From contig MHXC01000044.1 in NCBI GenBank assembly GCA_001824325.1, positions 1-11,239 of the forward strand: a DNA stretch of 11,239 bases, read 5' to 3'. Of the stretch, positions 5,517 to 11,239 are shown piece after piece. Within the stretch, counting starts at the first letter, position 1. Every line of letters starts with the position of its first letter. A program made the translations under genes and the position numbers. The notes under the pieces are model-generated. The model was not told the DNA's origin, did no database searches, and was given only the letters and a program-made list of their open reading frames with translations. The stretch is from Parcubacteria group bacterium RIFCSPHIGHO2_01_FULL_47_10b. Lineage in GTDB: Bacteria; Patescibacteriota; Minisyncoccia; 2-01-FULL-47-10.

Positions 5517-5861
5517 GTGAAAAAAGGAGTGTACAACTATTTATTCAAGATGTTTTGGACGCCATCGAAACAATCAATGGCTATGTTTCCGATATGACAA
5601 GCGGAAAGGAGTTAAAAAGCGATAAAAAAAACATATGATGCGGTGCTGATGAATTTTATTATCATCGGCGAAGCAGTCAAAAATATCTACGAGGAAGTTC
5701 GCGAAAACTATCCGAAAGTGGAATGGAGAAAAATCATGGCGATGCGAAATCTTCTGGCTCATGAGTACTGGGGAGTGGATGAAAAAGTCGTGTGGAGCGC
5801 GATACGGAAAAATTTGCCGCAGTTAAAAGAAATTATTTTGAACGTCAAAAACAGTTTATAA
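5513..5861 (+). pseudogene. hepT: HepT-like HEPN toxin, frameshifted at an A8 run
   Basis: ATG 5513 overlaps the mntA stop. The frame runs 41 codons and ends at TGA 5636-5638, straight after eight A (5624-5631). Removing one A joins it to the frame ending at TAA 5859-5861, giving about 115 residues, a normal HEPN length. The restored protein reads SDKKTYDAVLMNFIIIGEAV and has the RX4HXY motif RNLLAHEY (Arg78, His83, Tyr85), the RNase site and AMP-accepting tyrosine of HepT. Everything else is well preserved, so the shift is recent, reversible by slippage, bypassed, or a sequencing error in a homopolymer. As written, the toxin is inactive. Confidence 0.88.
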
Positions 5862-5862
5862 T
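5857..5862 (+). promoter_or_regulatory. Possible -10 element upstream of atpG
   Basis: A consensus TATAAT overlaps the stop codon of hepT, 26 nt before ATG 5889. No -35 element sits at the right distance and no TG extension precedes it, so it may be chance. If real, it would let atpG be expressed independently of readthrough across the inserted genes. Confidence 0.25.
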
Positions 5863-5888
5863 CCTGAATCTAACATCTACCAGATACC

Positions 5889-6806
5889 ATGGCTGGATCT
5901 AAGGAAATAAAAAGGCGCATCAAAAGCGTAAAAAGCACGAAGAAAATCACCAAAGCTATGGAATTGGTGGCGGCTTCGAAGATGAAACGCGCTGTGGCGT
6001 CTACGATTGCCTCGCGTCTGTATGCCGAATATTCGTGGGAGGTTTTGGTTTCTATCGGCAAGAATGTGGAGGAAATCACGCATCCATTGTTCACAGAACG
6101 TGGAACACGGAACATTCTTTTGATACTTATAACATCCAACCGAGGTCTTTGCGGAGCGTACAATTCGCAGGTTATTAAGAAAACGTTGGCATTGCTTCGC
6201 AAGAAAAACGGCAACGCTAACATCGACATTATAACTGTCGGCAAGAAGGGGGACGTGGCAATGCGCCGAATCGGTCAAAAGATTATCGCCTCCTTTACGG
6301 ACTTACCGGCCAACATTTCTCTTGGAGATGTGTTGCCTATTTCCAAACTTGCCATTCAGGAGTTTACTGCCGGTAATTATGATACAGTGCTGGTAGCTTA
6401 TACCGACTTCGTATCGGCAATGTCGCAGGTTCCAAACATCAAACAAGTCGTTCCGGTTTCTAAAACGGACCTTAAGGATTTAATAAGCGACCTTAGCGTG
6501 CCAACATTGGAAGTCAGGGTTCCTCCCGACGCCGGAAAGGAAACAAGTATAAATTATTTAATTGAGGGCGATAAGAATAACCTGTTAGGTTCTCTCGCTG
6601 AAAAGCTCGTCAGAATGCAAATCTACCAAATGCTTCTTGAGTCAAACGCTTCCGAGCAATCTTCCCGAATGGTCGCGATGAAGAACGCCAGTGAAGCCGC
6701 CGGAGAAATGATAGAAGACCTGACACTGGTATTTAACAAGGCAAGACAAGCAAACATCACGCAGGAAATATCGGAAATTAGCGCGGGGATGGCGTCGGTG
6801 AGCTGA
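5889..6806 (+). CDS. atpG: F0F1 ATP synthase subunit gamma
   Basis: Central rotor shaft of F1, turning inside the alpha3beta3 head and coupling it to the c ring. The 305-residue product is slightly longer than E. coli gamma (287) and complete. The N-terminal helix MAGSKEIKRRIKSVKSTKKITKAMELVAASKM and the C-terminal helix FNKARQANITQEISEISAGMASV together form the coiled-coil shaft, with a Rossmann-like middle (LLILITSNRGLCGAYN) between them. The ATG is confirmed by the conserved N-terminus; no Shine-Dalgarno is seen. It is separated from atpA by about 2.6 kb of accessory genes. A truncated copy of its first 28 or so codons lies at 4433-4561. Confidence 0.97.
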   Translation: MAGSKEIKRRIKSVKSTKKITKAMELVAASKMKRAVASTIASRLYAEYSWEVLVSIGKNVEEITHPLFTERGTRNILLILITSNRGLCGAYNSQVIKKTLALLRKKNGNANIDIITVGKKGDVAMRRIGQKIIASFTDLPANISLGDVLPISKLAIQEFTAGNYDTVLVAYTDFVSAMSQVPNIKQVVPVSKTDLKDLISDLSVPTLEVRVPPDAGKETSINYLIEGDKNNLLGSLAEKLVRMQIYQMLLESNASEQSSRMVAMKNASEAAGEMIEDLTLVFNKARQANITQEISEISAGMASVS

Positions 6807-6836
6807 AAGTCCCTAAAGTCATCAAGTCTAAAAGCC

Positions 6837-7070
6837 ATGGATATTGTTTTCAGCCGACACGCAAAACTGAAAATCGTACAGAGAAAGATACCGATGCGGG
6901 CTGTAATTGCGGTAGTAAGGTTTCCGGAGTTTAGAGCAGATGGGTACAATCCTCGAGAAGAACTCTATAAGAAATTCAGGAATATTTATTTGAAAGTAGT
7001 GATAAAACGAAAGCGAAATAAAATTATTGTCATTACTACCCATTTGGTTGCGAAAGTGAAAAATAACTGA
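6837..7070 (+). CDS. DUF4258 protein, putative toxin-like partner of the DUF2283 gene
   Basis: A small basic protein (77 residues) with the DUF4258 pattern: FSRHAKLKIVQRKIP near the start, a Pro/Glu-containing middle (VRFPEF, Arg-rich), then YLKVVIKRKRNKIIVITTHLV. The His in SRHAK and the Lys/Arg-rich strands are the conserved part of the family. No biochemical activity is established here. DUF4258 genes often sit next to DUF2283 genes, and that pairing is widely regarded as a possible toxin-antitoxin module. It starts 30 bases after atpG with no promoter of its own, so it is probably expressed by readthrough from the operon. Its TGA stop overlaps the extended -10 of the next gene. Confidence 0.8.
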   Translation: MDIVFSRHAKLKIVQRKIPMRAVIAVVRFPEFRADGYNPREELYKKFRNIYLKVVIKRKRNKIIVITTHLVAKVKNN

Positions 7071-7076
7071 TAAAAT
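7048..7076 (+). promoter_or_regulatory. Promoter of the DUF2283 gene (leaderless)
   Basis: TTGCGA (7048-7053), a 17-bp spacer and TGA-TAAAAT (TAAAAT at 7071-7076). The -10 is 6 nt before ATG 7083, the same geometry as at 4622 and 5211. The element lies within the end of the DUF4258 gene. Confidence 0.65.
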
Positions 7077-7082
7077 CGCATT

Positions 7083-7307
7083 ATGAAGATTACATACGAC
7101 AAAGAAGTGGACGCCCTCAATGTATCCTTGCGTCCCGGCATAGTAGCAAAAACTCTGGAAATCTCCCCCGAGATTATGTTGGACATGGATAAAAACGGCA
7201 ATCCTCTCTTCCTTGAAATTATCGGCGCGAGCGAAAAAATCGGCAAAAAGAATTTTGGTAAAGTCATCGTGGGGAAAAGATTCCTTAATCTTCCATCGTT
7301 TGCTTAA
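7083..7307 (+). CDS. DUF2283 protein, putative antitoxin-like partner
   Basis: A 74-residue protein with the clear DUF2283 pattern: MKITYDKEVDALNVSL at the N-terminus and a central ISPEIMLDMDKNGNPLFLEIIGAS, the family's D.D..G...GIEI.xAS-like core. The molecular role is unknown; proximity to DUF4258 suggests an antitoxin or regulator. It starts 12 bases after the DUF4258 stop and has its own promoter. It could therefore be made in excess of its upstream partner, as expected for an antitoxin encoded second. The 79 bases to atpD hold only A/T-rich sequence with a weak CTTCA-GGT-TTGAAG hairpin (about 7343-7355). Confidence 0.85.
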   Translation: MKITYDKEVDALNVSLRPGIVAKTLEISPEIMLDMDKNGNPLFLEIIGASEKIGKKNFGKVIVGKRFLNLPSFA

Positions 7308-7380
7308 TAACAAAGACGGTCAGCATAAAAGGCCGCAAAACAGCGACCCCTCCTTCAGGTTTGAAGAAAAATTTTAATAA

Positions 7381-8784
<1,404 letters not shown>

Positions 8785-8828
8785 AGGGAACTCATTCTGA
8801 TGGGAACCGCATCGCAAGACCTTTGATA

Positions 8829-8863
8829 ATAATTTGTGAGTTTTCTTAAACGAAACAAATTAT
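8829..8863. repeat. A/T-rich hairpin after atpD
   Basis: ATAATTTGT (8829-8837) and ACAAATTAT (8855-8863) are perfect complements, with an inner GTTT-TCTT-AAAC. It is the first of three hairpins in the 193-base atpD-atpC gap. Its role is unknown; an mRNA-processing or stability function is possible. Confidence 0.55.
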
Positions 8864-8877
8864 AGAAAAGGTGTACA

Positions 8878-8892
8878 GTCCCTGTAAGGGAC
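8878..8892. repeat. Hairpin GTCCCT-GTA-AGGGAC
   Basis: A perfect 6-bp GC-rich stem with a 3-base loop. ATTATAATTTTTC follows, so it might act as a weak terminator before atpC, but the T run starts 9 bases downstream. Confidence 0.5.
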
Positions 8893-8896
8893 ATTA

Positions 8897-8916
8897 TAAT
8901 TTTTCAGAAAAAATTA
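8897..8916. repeat. Hairpin TAATTTTT-CAGA-AAAAATTA
   Basis: A perfect 8-bp A/T stem with a 4-base loop, 4 bases after the preceding hairpin. The two together resemble a terminator or processing structure between atpD and atpC. The exact copy of TTACTTAAATCTC from the atpF leader follows at 8950-8962. Confidence 0.45.
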
Positions 8917-8977
8917 CAGAGATTAAAGTAACAAAAATTGCATTCCATTTTACTTAAATCTCACAACTTAGATCTAA

Positions 8978-9424
8978 ATGTCTAAAAAACTCAAACTTAA
9001 GATCGTCACTCCTGAACTCCTTATCTTAGAAGAAGAGGTTGACCAAGTCACGTTCCCTACCACCGAGGGCGAGCTGACCATCCTGCCCGACCACATTCCC
9101 CTTATTGCGGGACTCTCTTCGGGTGATGTTGTAGCCGTCACAAACGGCGAGCATCTGCCGTGGGCGGTTGTTGGCGGATTTGTGGAGGTTAAAAAAGACG
9201 AGAAGAGACAGACGACCGTTGCCGTCCTTGCCGACTTTGCCGAACACGTTTCAGAACTTTCCGACGCCGCCATTGAAAAAGCAAAAGCCCGCGCCGAAGA
9301 ACTCCGCAAACAAATGGAAAACAAAGGTACGGTGGACTTCGAACATTTCGCCGCCGAACTTGAGCGTTCCCTTACGCGTGTCAGAGTTGCGGACAAGTGG
9401 CGCACCAAAAAGTATAGGAAGTGA
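8978..9424 (+). CDS. atpC: F0F1 ATP synthase subunit epsilon
   Basis: Rotor-stalk subunit that couples gamma to the c ring and often inhibits ATP hydrolysis. The 148-residue product starts with the typical beta-sandwich (KLKLKIVTPELLILEEEVDQVTFPTTEGELTILPDHIPLIAGLSSGDV, then VVGGFVEV, about residues 1-90). A C-terminal helical pair follows (SELSDAAIEKAKARAEELRKQM and FAAELERSLTRVRVADKWR). Conserved PTTEGELTILPDHIP confirms the family. It is somewhat longer than E. coli epsilon (139). It is the last gene of the operon. The ATG lies in ATCTAAATG, with no Shine-Dalgarno. Confidence 0.96.
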   Translation: MSKKLKLKIVTPELLILEEEVDQVTFPTTEGELTILPDHIPLIAGLSSGDVVAVTNGEHLPWAVVGGFVEVKKDEKRQTTVAVLADFAEHVSELSDAAIEKAKARAEELRKQMENKGTVDFEHFAAELERSLTRVRVADKWRTKKYRK

Positions 9425-9491
9425 AAGTTCGTTACGGCTCATGCGCACGGTCATATGGCAGAAAATTCCGGAAACAGTCCGATTTTTTTGT

Positions 9492-9527
9492 AAAAAAAGT
9501 TTGGGAGTCCGCGGGCGGGACTCCCAA
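9492..9527 (-). terminator. Intrinsic terminator for pyrB (minus strand)
   Basis: TTGGGAGTCC (9501-9510) and GGACTCCCAA (9518-9527) make a perfect 10-bp stem with a 7-base loop. On the minus strand it is followed after two bases by seven T (complement of 9492-9498). It lies 43 bases after the pyrB stop. The same stem could also stop + strand transcription from atpC, but no T tract follows on that side. Confidence 0.88.
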
Positions 9528-9569
9528 GTGAGAAATGTTTTGAGTTGTGAATTCTTGAACCGGGCCGAT

Positions 9570-10553
9570 TCAGTTCAACCGATTTTCAAGCATATGAAGA
9601 AGCAAGGCCATTCGCACCGGCAGACCATTTCGAGCTTGCTCGTACACCTTGAACTGCGGGAAGTTGCCGTTTCGCACGGCAAGGGTGATTTCGTGCTTGT
9701 CACTGATTGGCATTGGGTGCATAAGTAACGTGTTCGGTTCCATCAATGCGACCTGGTTCACATCAATTTGGAAGTTTGCGTACTGCGCCTCCAGTTGCTT
9801 ACGAAGCTCCGCGGTTTCAACCCTTTCCGCTTGTAGGCGGCCCCAGTACACCACATGAGCGCCCCTGATACCTTCGTTCACGTCTGTCGTGCATTCAAAC
9901 CTTGTTCCCGATTGCGTGAGGTGTTCCAACAGCTCAGATGGGGGCGCAAGCTCCGCAGGGGTTACAAAACGAAGCGTAATACTCGCGAACTTAGAAAATA
10001 AGTAGGCGAGTGATCGGGCCGTTCGGCTGAAAAGCACGTCGGCACCGATGGCAATAGTGAGGTTGTCCAATCGGTTGAGGAGTTCCAAGATGGTAAACAA
10101 ATCCAACAGGGATTGCGTTGGGTGGTGTTTCCTGCCGGAACCAGCGTTGATTGTCGGAATACCTCCATGATGCAAGTCACTGATACGCGCGGCAATGTCA
10201 GCGGCGTTGTCGGATGGATGCCTCGACACAAGGATATCGGGCAGATACCCAAGAAGCACTTCGACGGTTTCTTCCCACGATTCGCCCTTGGCCAATGAGG
10301 AAAATTTTCCGTTTTCGCACCAGACCAGCGCCATGCCAAGATTTATAGCGGCGGTGGCGAAGGAGAACCGTGTTCGGGTCGATTCCTCGGCAAAGAACAA
10401 ATACATCAGCATTCCCGAAAGGCGGGTCCGCAGTTTCGCTCTTCCTTGCGGTGTGGCGAGCATCAGCTTAATCTCGCTGACTCTCGGAAGGAAATCATTG
10501 AGGAGCCATGCAGGGTCAAACTGCTTTGCGTTGAGCACGTGTCTAATTTCCAT
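9570..10553 (-). CDS. pyrB: Aspartate carbamoyltransferase, catalytic chain
   Basis: Catalyses carbamoyl phosphate + aspartate to N-carbamoylaspartate, the committed step of pyrimidine synthesis. Numbered from the upstream TTG (10571), the protein has STRTR (64-68), SSLAKGES with Lys95, RHP (117-119), HHPTQSLLDLFTI (from 149) and GRLQAERV with Arg245 and Gln247. Together these form the carbamoyl-phosphate and aspartate sites. MHPMPISDKHEI (from 284) replaces the usual HPLPR, with Ile289 where Arg is common. ATG 10553 is preferred because MEIRHVLNAKQF fits the family start and gives 327 residues; TTG 10571 would add six. No pyrI-like regulatory chain is in view. It is convergent with the ATP synthase operon. 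Confidence 0.92.
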   Translation of the reverse strand: MEIRHVLNAKQFDPAWLLNDFLPRVSEIKLMLATPQGRAKLRTRLSGMLMYLFFAEESTRTRFSFATAAINLGMALVWCENGKFSSLAKGESWEETVEVLLGYLPDILVSRHPSDNAADIAARISDLHHGGIPTINAGSGRKHHPTQSLLDLFTILELLNRLDNLTIAIGADVLFSRTARSLAYLFSKFASITLRFVTPAELAPPSELLEHLTQSGTRFECTTDVNEGIRGAHVVYWGRLQAERVETAELRKQLEAQYANFQIDVNQVALMEPNTLLMHPMPISDKHEITLAVRNGNFPQFKVYEQARNGLPVRMALLLHMLENRLN

Positions 10554-10749
10554 ATTCAGTTGTACTTTCAAAGAGCTCCAAAAAGAGCTCGGTTGCGGTT
10601 TAAAACGAGGAGAGAGAATACCTTGTTAATGCTACTCCTTTCTTTTTGGAAGTCAAAATTGACGGACTTTTCTTTTTGTTTTGCTTGCGTTAGAGTGGGG
10701 TTCGGACGGTTAATCAATGTGCAGAGAAAAAAACAGAAAGAATTGCTCT
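10554..10749. other. Divergent pyrB-purD intergenic region
   Basis: About 196 bases that must hold promoters for both genes. AGAGCTC appears twice 12 bases apart (10573-10579 and 10585-10591), each containing the palindrome GAGCTC, close to the pyrB start. TTGAC-type -35 candidates occur on both strands near 10655-10665, but neither has a convincing -10 at the right distance. No RNA gene or riboswitch was recognised. Confidence 0.4.
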
Positions 10750-11239
10750 ATGAAATTCATCGTTGGCGGTAATGGCGGGCGCGAGAGCGCTATCGTCGAG
10801 GCCTTAGCGAAGTCGCTTGAGGTCACCGAAATCATCTGCTGCGTGGGAAATCCCGGCATCGCGGCAACGCGTCTCCGGAAGAATGGAGAATTGGTGGAAT
10901 GCATTCCCATTCCGGCCGGAAGCATCAGGGAACTGCTCGCTTTTGCCTGCGAGCGTTTCCCGACTCTCGCGGAGCGGGCAGAGGTTACCCTCATCGTCGG
11001 TTCGGAGGACCTGCTCGCTGCCGGTATCACGGACATGTTCCTTGCGAAAGGGTTCAAGGTGTATGGGCCGAAGCTGAAGGCCGCGGAGCTGGAGATCTCG
11101 AAGGTCTTCTCGCAGGGGTTCATGGAGAAGTATGACATTCCTCACGCTCGCGGTGGAGTATTCACCGATGTGCAGGGAGCGCTCGGTTTTGTCACCGGCG
11201 AACTTGGCGGACGCGGTGGGGTCAAGTGGCCGTATCCCG
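10750..11239 (+). CDS. purD: Phosphoribosylamine-glycine ligase (GAR synthetase), N-terminal part, cut by window edge
   Basis: Second step of purine synthesis: phosphoribosylamine + glycine + ATP to glycinamide ribonucleotide. The frame is open from ATG 10750 to the end (163 complete codons). MKFIVGGNGGRESAI matches the family start VxGxGGREHA, with Ser where His is usual. VTLIVGSEDLLAAGITDMF (residues 79-97) matches VVGPExPLxxGxxDxF with Pro changed to Ser. GPKLKAAELEISKVFSQGFMEKYDIPHA (about 106-133) is the strongly conserved GPxxxAAxLExSKxFxKxFMxxxxIPTA region that opens the ATP-grasp domain. VKWPYP at the edge deviates from the usual VKADGLAAGKGV, so a divergent PurD or a related ATP-grasp enzyme cannot be excluded. 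Confidence 0.8.
   Translation, partial: MKFIVGGNGGRESAIVEALAKSLEVTEIICCVGNPGIAATRLRKNGELVECIPIPAGSIRELLAFACERFPTLAERAEVTLIVGSEDLLAAGITDMFLAKGFKVYGPKLKAAELEISKVFSQGFMEKYDIPHARGGVFTDVQGALGFVTGELGGRGGVKWPYP

Noticed and set aside
5636..5638. TGA in hepT as a recoded sense codon
   Set aside because: The downstream conserved HEPN sequence is in a different frame, so a frameshift in the A8 run explains the break, not recoding.
3316..5888. Insertion sequence, transposon or phage as carrier of the accessory block
   Set aside because: No transposase, integrase or phage gene and no terminal inverted repeats at the block ends were found. Only gene-end duplications are visible.
9168..9728. 186-codon + strand frame over atpC, the terminator and the end of pyrB
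   Set aside because: It crosses a strong terminator and overlaps two real genes in other frames; its product is low-complexity and unrecognisable.
10195..10772. + strand frames opposite pyrB and in the pyrB-purD gap
   Set aside because: They are shadows of pyrB extending into the intergenic region, with no recognisable domain.

Overview
The window is an F-type ATP synthase operon on the + strand with extra genes inserted in it. Downstream are two divergent nucleotide-biosynthesis genes, pyrB on the minus strand and the start of purD on the plus strand. The genome style suggests a Candidate Phyla Radiation / Patescibacteria member, probably Parcubacteria-like: weak or absent Shine-Dalgarno sites, many small toxin-antitoxin genes, short palindromic repeats scattered between and inside genes, and a short delta subunit. 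This taxonomic call is an inference. TGA is used as a stop, so the code-25 lineages (Gracilibacteria/SR1) are unlikely.

Layout: atpB (3' end only, 1-228), atpE (310-519), atpF (681-1175), atpH (1179-1598), a nested palindromic repeat (1613-1708), atpA (1735-3315). An insertion-rich gap of about 2.6 kb follows (3316-5888), then atpG (5889-6806), a DUF4258/DUF2283 pair (6837-7307), atpD (7387-8784) and atpC (8978-9424). After atpC come a strong minus-strand terminator (9492-9527), pyrB (9570-10553, minus) and purD (from 10750, running off the right edge). The c subunit has the proton-type binding site, so the enzyme is predicted to be H+-coupled.

The atpA-atpG gap is the notable part. In order it holds a solitary PemK/MazF-like toxin, a second copy of the 3' end of atpA, a NUDIX hydrolase, a truncated second copy of the 5' end of atpG (itself interrupted in frame by a palindrome), a MazEF-like pair, and a MntA-HepT pair whose toxin is frameshifted at a run of eight A. 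The copied gene ends flank the NUDIX gene with 5-bp spacings. This suggests that an older atpA-NUDIX-atpG arrangement was later split by two insertions or recombination events.

Three accessory genes, each the known or likely antitoxin of its module (4622, 5211, 7083), have a -10 element exactly 6 nt before the ATG. This predicts leaderless transcripts that start at the antitoxin even inside the operon. AtpA and AtpD, the two large F1 subunits, both carry an in-frame insert of the same palindromic-repeat family, read in the same frame as [15 protein letters not shown]. The nine ATP synthase subunits themselves look intact, apart from atpB being cut by the window edge.
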